Translations under genes and position numbers: made by a program
In this document: positions 1 through 5,664 of the stretch, piece by piece
Layout: every line of letters begins with the position of its first letter
Numbering within the stretch: position 1 is the stretch's first letter
Source of the DNA: an uncultured Oscillospiraceae bacterium
Lineage (GTDB): Bacteria > Bacillota > Clostridia > Oscillospirales > Acutalibacteraceae
Direction: 5' to 3'
NCBI GenBank assembly: GCA_900547275.1
Contig: URGA01000089.1
Coordinates: 1 to 5,664, forward strand
DNA length: 5,664 bases
Notes under the pieces: model-generated
Databases searched by the model: none
Seen by the model: only the letters and a program-made list of their open reading frames with translations
Told to the model about the DNA's origin: nothing

Positions 1-2468
1 CTGCCAATAAGGCAAGAATTCCGCTGGCTAAGATGGCGGTTGAGGAAACCGGCATGGGCGTTGTGGAAGACAAGATCATCAAAAACCACTATGCAGCAGA
101 ATATATTTATAACAAATACAAAAACACCAAGACCTGCGGCGTTATCGAAGAGGACAAAGCATTCGGCTATAAGAAGATCGCAGAGCCTATCGGTGTAATC
201 GCGGCGGTTATTCCTACAACTAACCCCACATCAACAGCTATTTTTAAAACACTGATATGCCTTAAGACAAGAAACGGCATTATCATTTCTCCTCATCCCC
301 GCGCTAAGAAGTCAACAACCGAGGCTGCAAGAATTGTTCTTGAAGCTGCTGTTGCTGCAGGCGCTCCGGAAAACATCATCAGCTGGATTGACGCTCCGTC
401 ACTTGATATGACAAATCTGCTGATGAAAGAGGCAGACACTATTCTAGCAACAGGCGGCCCCGGCATGGTTAAGGCTGCTTACTCAAGCGGTAAACCCGCT
501 CTGGGCGTCGGCGCAGGCAATACCCCCGCAATCATCGACGAGACAGCTGACATCAAACTGGCTGTTAACTCAATCATCCATTCAAAGACATTCGACAACG
601 GCATGATCTGCGCTTCTGAGCAGAGCTGCATCGTTGACAAGAAGATTTACAAAGCAGTACGCAAGGAATTTGAAGACAGAGGCTGCTACTTCCTTAAAGC
701 AAACGAGATTGACAAGGTAAGAAAGACCATCATCATCAACGGCGCTCTTAACGCCAAGATCGTTGGCCAGAAGCCCGTAACCATCGCCGCTCTTGCAGGA
801 GTTAAAATTCCCGAAGAGACAAAGGTTCTTATCGGCGAGGTTGAGTCTGTCGACATCAGCGAGGAATTCGCTCACGAAAAACTTTCTCCCGTACTTGCAA
901 TGTATAAGTCAGAGAATTTCTCAGACGCTCTTGAAAAAGCTGCTCAGCTTATCGCTGACGGCGGCTACGGCCATACTTCATCAGTATATCTTAACCCCAT
1001 TACAGAACAGGCTAAGCTTGACGAATTTGCGGCAAAGATGAAAACCTGCCGTGTACTCGTTAACACACCTTCTTCATTCGGCGGTATCGGCGATCTTTAC
1101 AACTTCAAACTTGCTCCCTCACTTACACTGGGCTGCGGCTCATGGGGCGGCAACTCCGTTTCTGAAAACGTCGGCGTAAAGCATCTTATCAATATCAAAA
1201 CCGTTGCAGAAAGAAGGGAAAATATGCTTTGGTTCCGTGCGCCTGAAAAGGTTTATATCAAAAAGGGCTGTCTGCCGGTTGCTCTTGACGAGGTAGGCAC
1301 AGTTCTCAACAAGAAAAAGGTGTTCATTGTTACCGACAGTTTCCTTTATCACAACGGTTATACAGATACCATTACAAAGAAACTGGACGAAATGGGCATT
1401 ACTCACACAACGTTCTTCAACGTTGCTCCTGACCCGACACTTGCCTGTGCTAAGGAAGGCGTTGCCGCAATGAACGCGTTCCAGCCCGACTGCATTATCG
1501 CAGTAGGCGGCGGTTCCGCTATGGACGCCGGTAAGATCATGTGGGTTCTCTATGAGCATCCTGAGGTTGACTTCCTTGATCTTGCAATGCGCTTTATGGA
1601 TATCAGAAAGCGTGTTTACACATTCCCGAAGATGGGCGAAAAGGCTTACTTCATCGCTGTTCCCACTTCAGCAGGTACAGGTTCAGAGGCTACTCCGTTC
1701 GCTGTTATTACAGACGAGCAGACAGGCACAAAATATCCTCTTGCTGACTATGAACTTATGCCCAACATGGCTATCGTTGACGCTGACATGATGATGAACG
1801 CTCCCAAGGGACTTACTTCAGCATCAGGTATTGACGCTGTTACCCATGCTCTTGAAGCTTACGCTTCAATGATGGCAACCGACTTTACAGACGGTCTGGC
1901 TATCCGCTCACTTCAGATGATTTTCGAATATCTGCCACGCGCTTACGACAACGGTCCTAACGATCCGGAAGCAAGAGAAAAGATGGCTCATGCCGCTACT
2001 ATGGCAGGTATGGCGTTTGCAAACGCATTCCTGGGCGTATGCCACTCTATGGCTCATAAACTCGGTGCGTTCCACCATCTGCCCCACGGCGTTGCCAACG
2101 CTCTTATGATTGACTACGTTCTTGAGTTCAACGCTGCTGAAGTTCCCGCTAAGATGGGCACATTCCCGCAGTACGATCATCCTCATACTCTTGCCAGATA
2201 TGCTGAGGTTGCTGATGCTCTCGGAATTAAGGGCAGAACAGACGAAGATAAGCTCAAGGGTCTTATTAAGAAGATTGACGAGCTCAAGGAATACTGCGGA
2301 ATCAAGAAGACTATCAAGGATTACGGCGTTGATGAAAAATACTTCCTGGATACTCTTGACGACATGGTTGAGCAGGCGTTCGATGACCAGTGCACCGGCG
2401 CTAACCCGAGACTGCCGCTGATGAGCGAAATCAAGGATATGTATCTCAGAGCATATTACGGTAAATAA
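1..2468 (+). CDS. adhE: Bifunctional acetaldehyde-CoA/alcohol dehydrogenase AdhE (5' end outside window)
   Basis: AdhE reduces acetyl-CoA to acetaldehyde and then to ethanol with two NADH, regenerating NAD+ in fermentation; it is cytosolic and in known cases forms filaments (spirosomes). The frame is open from base 3 (A-N-K-A-R-I-P-L-A-K before the first Met at 33), so that Met is internal. By comparison with remembered E. coli AdhE about 40 N-terminal residues are missing; 821 are visible. The N-terminal aldehyde dehydrogenase half has the PTTNPTSTAIFK and ATGGPGMVKAAYSSGKP blocks and the catalytic Cys in ICASEQS (codon 609-611). A linker near 1200-1260 leads to the iron alcohol dehydrogenase half: NAD-binding GGGS (1506-1517), TSAGTGSE, and iron ligands Asp (1833-1835), His (1845-1847), His in VCHSM (2043-2045) and His in PHG (2085-2087). 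All key residues are intact. It ends at YYGK without the Lys/Ala-rich tail of the E. coli enzyme. Only one ATA codon is visible, consistent with high expression. Its promoter lies upstream of the window. Confidence 0.97.
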   Translation, partial: ANKARIPLAKMAVEETGMGVVEDKIIKNHYAAEYIYNKYKNTKTCGVIEEDKAFGYKKIAEPIGVIAAVIPTTNPTSTAIFKTLICLKTRNGIIISPHPRAKKSTTEAARIVLEAAVAAGAPENIISWIDAPSLDMTNLLMKEADTILATGGPGMVKAAYSSGKPALGVGAGNTPAIIDETADIKLAVNSIIHSKTFDNGMICASEQSCIVDKKIYKAVRKEFEDRGCYFLKANEIDKVRKTIIINGALNAKIVGQKPVTIAALAGVKIPEETKVLIGEVESVDISEEFAHEKLSPVLAMYKSENFSDALEKAAQLIADGGYGHTSSVYLNPITEQAKLDEFAAKMKTCRVLVNTPSSFGGIGDLYNFKLAPSLTLGCGSWGGNSVSENVGVKHLINIKTVAERRENMLWFRAPEKVYIKKGCLPVALDEVGTVLNKKKVFIVTDSFLYHNGYTDTITKKLDEMGITHTTFFNVAPDPTLACAKEGVAAMNAFQPDCIIAVGGGSAMDAGKIMWVLYEHPEVDFLDLAMRFMDIRKRVYTFPKMGEKAYFIAVPTSAGTGSEATPFAVITDEQTGTKYPLADYELMPNMAIVDADMMMNAPKGLTSASGIDAVTHALEAYASMMATDFTDGLAIRSLQMIFEYLPRAYDNGPNDPEAREKMAHAATMAGMAFANAFLGVCHSMAHKLGAFHHLPHGVANALMIDYVLEFNAAEVPAKMGTFPQYDHPHTLARYAEVADALGIKGRTDEDKLKGLIKKIDELKEYCGIKKTIKDYGVDEKYFLDTLDDMVEQAFDDQCTGANPRLPLMSEIKDMYLRAYYGK

Positions 2469-2472
2469 TTAA

Positions 2473-2478
2473 GGGAGG
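2473..2478 (+). promoter_or_regulatory. Strong ribosome binding site of the kinase gene
   Basis: GGGAGG lies 8 bases before the ATG at 2487, in the 18-base gap after the adhE stop. It fixes the kinase start and, with no terminator or promoter in the gap, supports translation from a transcript shared with adhE. Confidence 0.85.
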
Positions 2479-2486
2479 AAAAATAA

Positions 2487-3227
2487 ATGAAAGCACTCAA
2501 GGAAAGAGAACACAAGGTCATTTACCGCGACGGCGACAAAGTTGTCAAAGTTTTTGACGATACGTTTTCAAAGGCCGATATTCTCAACGAGGCTCTTAAT
2601 ACCGCCAGAGTTGAGGAAACGGGTCTCAATATTCCAAAGCTGCTTGACGTTACAAGAATTGACGGCAAGTGGGCTATCGTCAGAGAATATATTGAGGGAA
2701 CTCCCATGAGCGAGCTTATTGCGGCAAACCCTGAAAAGACAGACGAATATCTTGAAAAGTTTGTTGACATTCAGCTTGAGATTCACTCAAAGAATTCTCC
2801 CCATCTTAACAAGATCAAAGATAAAATGCACGCAAAGATCAGCGCTTCAGATTATGAGGCTACTCTTCGCTACGATCTTCACAACCGCCTTGAGGGCATG
2901 AAACCCCACAAGAAGGTTCTCCACGGCGACTACTGCCCCAGCAACGTTATCGTTACTCCCGACGGAAAATATTACGTTATCGACTGGGCCCACGCTACCC
3001 AGGGTAACGCTTCTGCAGACGCCGCCAGAACATACCTTACCTTTAAGCTTAACAAGCAGGATGACCTGGCAGAGAAATATCTCAGCCTGTTCTGCAAGAA
3101 GGCAGATATCCCGAAGCAGCTTGTTCAGCAGTGGATGCCTATCGTTGCCTGCTCACAGAGCACAAAGAACGTTCCCGGTGAACGCGAAATGCTCGACAGC
3201 TGGGTAAACGTATTCGATTTCCAGTAA
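2487..3227 (+). CDS. Aminoglycoside/choline kinase-fold phosphotransferase (APH family, TIGR02172-like), substrate unknown
   Basis: This 246-residue protein has the full core of the APH/choline kinase branch of the protein-kinase-like fold. Seen in order: a short beta-rich start with YRDGDKVVKVF, where Lys21 is the likely ATP-anchoring lysine; a helix with Glu35 as its probable partner; the hinge VREYIEGTP (about 65-73); the catalytic loop HGDYCPSN (146-153, with Asp148 and Asn153); and the metal-binding Asp166 in IDW, followed by AHATQGNASADAARTYL. No signal peptide or membrane segment is visible, so it should be cytosolic. Wording around the IDW motif resembles, from memory, the TIGR02172 family (Pfam PF01636 superfamily) described as paralogues in Fibrobacter succinogenes and seen in gut Firmicutes. 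The phosphate acceptor is not known for that family, and a role in drug resistance should not be assumed. The ATG follows a strong GGGAGG. The gene ends in tandem stops (TAA TAG) and a terminator, and is probably the last gene of the adhE transcript. Confidence 0.85.
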   Translation: MKALKEREHKVIYRDGDKVVKVFDDTFSKADILNEALNTARVEETGLNIPKLLDVTRIDGKWAIVREYIEGTPMSELIAANPEKTDEYLEKFVDIQLEIHSKNSPHLNKIKDKMHAKISASDYEATLRYDLHNRLEGMKPHKKVLHGDYCPSNVIVTPDGKYYVIDWAHATQGNASADAARTYLTFKLNKQDDLAEKYLSLFCKKADIPKQLVQQWMPIVACSQSTKNVPGEREMLDSWVNVFDFQ

Positions 3228-3244
3228 TAGTTTTACAGATTTTG

Positions 3245-3277
3245 CGGAGCGAAAGTTTTCTTTCGCTCCGTTTTTTT
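3245..3277 (+). terminator. Intrinsic terminator of the adhE-kinase transcript
   Basis: A perfect 11-bp stem (CGGAGCGAAAG at 3245-3255 with CTTTCGCTCCG at 3260-3270), a TTTT loop, and a run of seven T (3271-3277). It starts 17 bases after the kinase stop. Confidence 0.95.
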
Positions 3278-3351
3278 GCATGAATTTTTACTCCGTTTTG
3301 CCTTAATTATGGAAAAGATTGCTGTATTTTGCTTATTTAACCCTTTATATG

Positions 3352-3380
3352 TTGACAGTGGGCGTCTTTTGTGTTATTAT
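3352..3380 (+). promoter_or_regulatory. Housekeeping (sigma-A type) promoter of the smsCB operon
   Basis: A perfect -35 box TTGACA (3352-3357), a 17-base spacer, and TATTAT (3375-3380) as the -10 box, one mismatch from consensus. The stretch just upstream is AT-rich and could help as an UP element. Transcription would begin near 3386-3388, giving a leader of about 97 bases before the ATG at 3484. The preceding terminator makes this the likely sole promoter of the two downstream genes. Confidence 0.85.
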
Positions 3381-3411
3381 TCCTACAAGATTACAAGGAA
3401 TTAAGAAACAG

Positions 3412-3446
3412 GTATAAATACGGTTGATTTTACCAAGAATTTATAC
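3412..3446 (+). promoter_or_regulatory. Inverted repeat in the smsC leader, possible operator or leader hairpin
   Basis: GTATAAAT (3412-3419) is perfectly complementary to ATTTATAC (3439-3446). Inside it GGT (3422-3424) can pair with ACC (3432-3434) around a 7-base loop. It lies about 25-60 bases after the predicted transcription start. There is no T-tract after it, so it is not an intrinsic terminator. A role as a regulator site or mRNA structure is inference only. Confidence 0.4.
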
Positions 3447-3471
3447 TACAATATGTTTGTTTATAACGATA

Positions 3472-3476
3472 AGAGG
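3472..3476 (+). promoter_or_regulatory. Ribosome binding site of smsC
   Basis: AGAGG sits 7 bases before the ATG at 3484. It decides the start against an in-frame TTG at 3424 and an out-of-frame ATG at 3479 that meets a stop within three codons. Confidence 0.75.
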
Positions 3477-3483
3477 TAATGAT

Positions 3484-4218
3484 ATGATAGAATTAAAAGA
3501 TATTGAGTTCAAAGTTGCGTCCGACAAGGGCGAACTTGAGATCATAGACAAAATCAATCTTAAAATAGAAAGCGGAAAGTTCGTTGTAATCACCGGCCCA
3601 AACGGCGGCGGAAAGTCAACTTTGGCAAAACTTATAATGGGCATCGAAAAGCCCACCGCAGGCAAAATTTATTTTGACGGTGAGGATATTACAGATCTTT
3701 CAATTTCAGAGCGCGCAAAGCTGGGCATCGGCTACGGCTTCCAGACGCCGCCGAGATTTAAGGGGATGACTGTTCGCAAGCTTCTCAGCCTTGCTCACGG
3801 CTCAGAACTTCCGGCAGACGCCTGCAGCGCTTATCTTACCAGCGTAGGCCTTTGCAGCGCCGATTATCTTAACAGAGAGGTAGACACTTCGCTTTCAGGC
3901 GGCGAAGTTAAGCGAATTGAGATTGCAACTCTTATGGCGAGAAATTTAAAACTTGCTATTTACGACGAGCCTGAAGCGGGAATTGACTTGTGGAGCTTTG
4001 CGAAACTTGTGGAAAGTTTCAGAGCTATCAGCAAGAACCGCCACGAGAGCGTGCTTATTATCAGCCACCAGGAGCGCATTATGCAGCTGGCGGATGAGAT
4101 CATTATCATAGCAGACGGAAAAATTCAGAATCAAGGACCGAAAGATGAAATATTTCCTGAGCTTCTGGCGCAGCTTGGCGAAGATAAGTGCTGCGCATTC
4201 AGAAAGGAGGGCAAATAA
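3484..4218 (+). CDS. smsC: SufC-type ABC ATPase, SmsC of a minimal Fe-S cluster assembly system
   Basis: This 244-residue soluble ABC ATPase should power Fe-S cluster assembly on its partner encoded just downstream. It has no membrane segment and is not a transporter. Motifs: Walker A GPNGGGKST (38-46), Q-loop GFQTPPRFKG (Gln87), signature LSGGE (137-141), Walker B LAIYDE (157-162, Asp161 and Glu162), D-loop EAGID (164-168), and the switch His195 in IISHQ. All ATPase residues are present. The length matches SufC (about 245-250). The GFQTPPRFKG and DEPEAGID forms differ from E. coli SufC and resemble the clostridial/archaeal branch now called SmsC. The C terminus carries a Cys-Cys pair (236-237). 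The start is the ATG behind AGAGG; starting at the upstream TTG would add 20 residues that match nothing in the family. The stop overlaps the next start by one base (TAATG), so the two are translationally coupled. Five ATA codons suggest moderate expression. Family assignment is firm; SMS rather than SUF rests on the gene neighbourhood and partner size. Confidence 0.9.
   Translation: MIELKDIEFKVASDKGELEIIDKINLKIESGKFVVITGPNGGGKSTLAKLIMGIEKPTAGKIYFDGEDITDLSISERAKLGIGYGFQTPPRFKGMTVRKLLSLAHGSELPADACSAYLTSVGLCSADYLNREVDTSLSGGEVKRIEIATLMARNLKLAIYDEPEAGIDLWSFAKLVESFRAISKNRHESVLIISHQERIMQLADEIIIIADGKIQNQGPKDEIFPELLAQLGEDKCCAFRKEGK
4203..4210 (+). promoter_or_regulatory. Ribosome binding site of smsB inside the end of smsC
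   Basis: AAAGGAGG, close to a perfect anti-16S match, lies in the last codons of smsC and 7 bases before the smsB ATG at 4218. It rules out a GTG at 4188 as the start. Confidence 0.9.
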
Positions 4219-5135
4219 TGCTTAAGTTAGACGCAGATATTCTTGAGACCATCGCCAATATCCACGCGGTGCCCGAAGGCGCCTATAATATCCGTAAAAA
4301 CGGCGAGGCAATGGGCAGACATTCAACTGAGCATATTGAGATAGTGCCCAAGAAGGACAAGCCCGGAATAGACATTATAATTAAACCGGGAACGAAGAAC
4401 GAGAGCGTCCATATTCCCGTTATTCTTACGGAGACGGGACTGACGGACGTTGTATATAACGATTTTTATATCGGCAAGGACGCAGACGTTGTTATCGTTG
4501 CAGGCTGCGGTATCCACAACTGCGGAAATCAGGACAGCCAGCACGACGGAATACACACCTTCCATATTGAAGAAGGCGCGAAGATAAAATATATCGAAAA
4601 GCATTACGGCGAGGGCGACGGAAACGGAAAGAGAATTCTAAATCCCCAGACCATTGTAAATCTGGGCAAAAACGCCGTGGCGGAGATGGAGATGGTCCAG
4701 ATAAAGGGCGTTGACTCCACCAAGAGAGATACAGAGGCCTATCTTGACGACGGAGCAAAGCTGACGATAACGGAACGTCTTATGACCCACGGAAATCAGT
4801 ACGCCGAAAGCAACGTTGAAATTTCGATGAACGGCGAGGACTGCTCTACTAAGGTTCTCAGCCGAAGCGTAGGCAAAAACGACAGCGTTCAGCTTTTCCA
4901 CCCCAAGGTTATAGGCAACAACGCCTGCCGCGCTCATGTTCAGTGCGACTCGATTATTATGGACAACGCGAAAATTGCGTCAATTCCTGAAATAGACGCA
5001 AACCACAGCGACGCCCAGCTTGTGCACGAAGCGGCAATCGGTAAGATAAATTCCGACCAGTTGTTGAAGCTGATGACTTTCGGACTTTCAGAAGAGGAAG
5101 CGGAGGAAATCATTGTCCAGGGCTTCCTAAAATAA
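4218..5135 (+). CDS. smsB: Short SufB/SufD-family scaffold, SmsB of a minimal Fe-S cluster assembly system
   Basis: This 305-residue protein belongs to the SufB/SufD family that holds nascent Fe-S clusters in a complex with SufC-type ATPases. The C-terminal core is the clearest part: RAHVQCDSIIMD (Cys243), IPEIDANHSDAQLVHEA (His270, Glu271), then GKINSDQLLKLMTFGLSEEEAEEIIVQGF. Cys243, His270 and Glu271 line up with E. coli SufB Cys405, His433 and Glu434, which are needed for cluster formation, and the spacing is nearly the same. That pattern fits SufB rather than SufD. The middle (about 85-230) is the repetitive beta-strand region expected of the family. At about 300 residues it is much shorter than E. 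coli SufB (495) or SufD (423) and lacks most of the N-terminal part. Extra cysteines are C97 and C102 (in CGIHNC), C209 and C237. A homodimer would replace the SufB-SufD heterodimer; that is inference from the absence of a second scaffold gene. Its start overlaps the smsC stop and a terminator follows. Confidence 0.88.
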   Translation: MLKLDADILETIANIHAVPEGAYNIRKNGEAMGRHSTEHIEIVPKKDKPGIDIIIKPGTKNESVHIPVILTETGLTDVVYNDFYIGKDADVVIVAGCGIHNCGNQDSQHDGIHTFHIEEGAKIKYIEKHYGEGDGNGKRILNPQTIVNLGKNAVAEMEMVQIKGVDSTKRDTEAYLDDGAKLTITERLMTHGNQYAESNVEISMNGEDCSTKVLSRSVGKNDSVQLFHPKVIGNNACRAHVQCDSIIMDNAKIASIPEIDANHSDAQLVHEAAIGKINSDQLLKLMTFGLSEEEAEEIIVQGFLK

Positions 5136-5146
5136 ATAAAAAATCA

Positions 5147-5178
5147 GCCCGTGATACTTGCGTTTCACGGGCATTTTT
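5147..5178 (+). terminator. Intrinsic terminator of the smsCB operon
   Basis: GCCCGTGA (5147-5154) pairs perfectly with TCACGGGC (5165-5172) around a 10-base loop, followed by TTTTT (5174-5178). It begins 11 bases after the smsB stop. On the other strand the stem is followed by six T (plus-strand A run 5138-5143), so it could also stop transcription coming from the right. Confidence 0.9.
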
Positions 5179-5188
5179 ATATCAAGGC

Positions 5189-5224
5189 AAAAATTAAGCG
5201 GCAACGTTATTGTTGCCGCTTTTT
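5189..5224 (-). terminator. Intrinsic terminator of the minus-strand gene (bidirectional)
   Basis: A perfect 10-bp stem (AAGCGGCAAC at 5196-5205 with GTTGCCGCTT at 5212-5221) has a 6-base loop. Read on the minus strand it starts 7 bases after the stop codon of the minus-strand gene and is followed by TTTTT (plus A run 5189-5193). On the plus strand it is followed by T at 5220-5224, so it can also back up the smsCB terminator. Confidence 0.88.
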
Positions 5225-5228
5225 GTTG

Positions 5229-5664
5229 TTATTCGTTTGTGTTGTCGTTAGGAGCAGTTTCGCCGCTTTCTGTAAATTCAGTGGTCTGAGCGTTTTCAAC
5301 GTCGTCAGTTGCGTTGTTGTCGTCAACTGCGGGCGTTGTTTCTTCGCTTTCAAAGTTTACAGCGTTTTCGTCTGCCGCAGGCTCTGTTTCATGAGTATCA
5401 GCGGATACTTCTTCAAATTCTACTGCCTGAGCCGGCTCGTCGGTTTCAACAGCCGCAGGTTCGTCAACAGGTTCTGCTGTTACGGTTTCAGGCTGGGATT
5501 GATACTGACTTTCAGCGTTGTAAGCAGTGGTTGCCTGCTGTTCGGCTGTCTGAGTATCGTCAGTCTGAGGCTGAGCGTATTGCTCATAGTTGTTGTAACC
5601 GCTCTGCTGTGGCTGAGACTGCTGGCTATCCGCACTGCCGCTAAATGGCTGGTCCCGAACCCCG
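5229..5664 (-). CDS. C-terminal part of an acidic, Gln/Pro/Thr-rich low-complexity protein (start outside window)
   Basis: On the minus strand a frame stays open from the right edge to a TAA at 5231-5229, giving 144 codons with no start candidate, so the gene enters from the right. I do not recognise it. The visible part has two zones. Residues about 5-57 are rich in Gln, with Ser, Tyr, Asn and Pro (for example QQSQPQQSGYNNYEQYAQPQ). Residues about 58-144 are strongly acidic with Glu, Asp, Thr, Ala, Val and Pro. I count 35 Asp/Glu against one Arg, and no Lys, Leu, Ile, Met, Cys or Trp. The end carries an imperfect repeat: NFESEETTPAVDDN and EFTESGETAPNDN. This is expected to be disordered, as in linkers or tails of larger membrane, envelope or zinc-ribbon proteins, but the folded domain lies outside the window. 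A terminator hairpin begins 7 bases past its stop, which strongly supports this strand. The base pattern of repeated GAA, ACT and GCT codons is what such a tail gives. Confidence 0.8.
   Translation of the reverse strand, partial: GVRDQPFSGSADSQQSQPQQSGYNNYEQYAQPQTDDTQTAEQQATTAYNAESQYQSQPETVTAEPVDEPAAVETDEPAQAVEFEEVSADTHETEPAADENAVNFESEETTPAVDDNNATDDVENAQTTEFTESGETAPNDNTNE

Noticed and set aside
1140..1559. Minus-strand open frame inside adhE, and similar frames at 582-875, 1908-2186, 4323-4604 and 4638-4937
   Set aside because: They lie antisense to well-recognised conserved genes and show no ribosome binding sites or recognisable motifs.
2487..3227. Calling the kinase an aminoglycoside resistance gene
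   Set aside because: Only the general APH fold and catalytic motifs are shared. Its neighbourhood with adhE and its resemblance to a metabolic paralogue family of rumen and gut bacteria do not support drug resistance.
3310..3405. Small open frame of 31 codons (starting M-E-K-I-A-V-F) between the kinase terminator and smsC
   Set aside because: It has no ribosome binding site, and it spans the -35 and -10 boxes of the smsCB promoter, so it is not transcribed from its own start.
3424..3483. TTG at 3424 as an upstream start of smsC
   Set aside because: It has no ribosome binding site, and the extra 20 residues are encoded by the AT-rich leader containing the dyad. The ATG at 3484 has AGAGG at proper spacing and gives the family length.
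4188..4217. GTG at 4188 as the start of smsB
   Set aside because: It would overlap smsC by 31 bases, and the near-perfect AAAGGAGG at 4203-4210 points to the ATG at 4218.
5309..5644. Plus-strand open frame of 111 codons
   Set aside because: It is the antisense shadow of the minus-strand low-complexity gene. It has no good ribosome binding site, and the Arg/Gln/Leu-rich product follows from reading repeated GAA and GAC codons backwards.
1..5664. CRISPR arrays, insertion sequences, tRNA or rRNA genes, phage genes
   Set aside because: No spaced direct repeats, transposase motifs, cloverleaf-like segments or phage proteins were seen on either strand.

Overview
The window looks like chromosomal DNA from an anaerobic Clostridia-type Bacillota, most likely an Oscillospiraceae/Ruminococcus-like gut or rumen fermenter. 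The reasons are a clostridial AdhE, a kinase of the type common in gut Firmicutes and Fibrobacter, strong AGGAGG-type ribosome binding sites, compact hairpin-plus-T-tract terminators, and an oxygen-sensitive style of Fe-S assembly operon. The taxon is an inference from protein resemblance recalled from memory; no search was run.

Layout, left to right. (1) Bases 1-2468 hold most of a bifunctional aldehyde/alcohol dehydrogenase (adhE), cut at its 5' end by the window edge. (2) Eighteen bases later, behind a strong ribosome binding site, lies a 246-residue phosphotransferase of the aminoglycoside/choline kinase fold (2487-3227). It closes with tandem stops and a perfect 11-bp terminator hairpin. 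(3) Bases 3278-3483 are non-coding and carry a near-consensus housekeeping promoter (TTGACA-17-TATTAT) and an AT-rich leader with a 35-base dyad. (4) Bases 3484-5135 are a two-gene operon: a SufC-type ABC ATPase (244 residues) and a short SufB-type scaffold (305 residues), with stop and start overlapping by one base. (5) Two consecutive hairpins that can terminate in both directions follow. (6) From 5229 to the right edge, on the minus strand, is the C-terminal end of a gene encoding an acidic, Gln/Pro/Thr-rich, low-complexity protein. It has no start codon in the window and is easily missed.

The most interesting element is the SufC/SufB-like pair. It has its own promoter and its own terminator, and no SufD, SufS or SufU beside it. 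This matches the minimal two-gene Fe-S assembly system named SMS (SmsC-SmsB), thought to be related to the ancestor of SUF. AdhE is itself an iron-dependent enzyme (mononuclear Fe in the alcohol dehydrogenase half), but the window gives no evidence that the two operons are functionally linked. The kinase is probably co-transcribed with adhE; its substrate is unknown.
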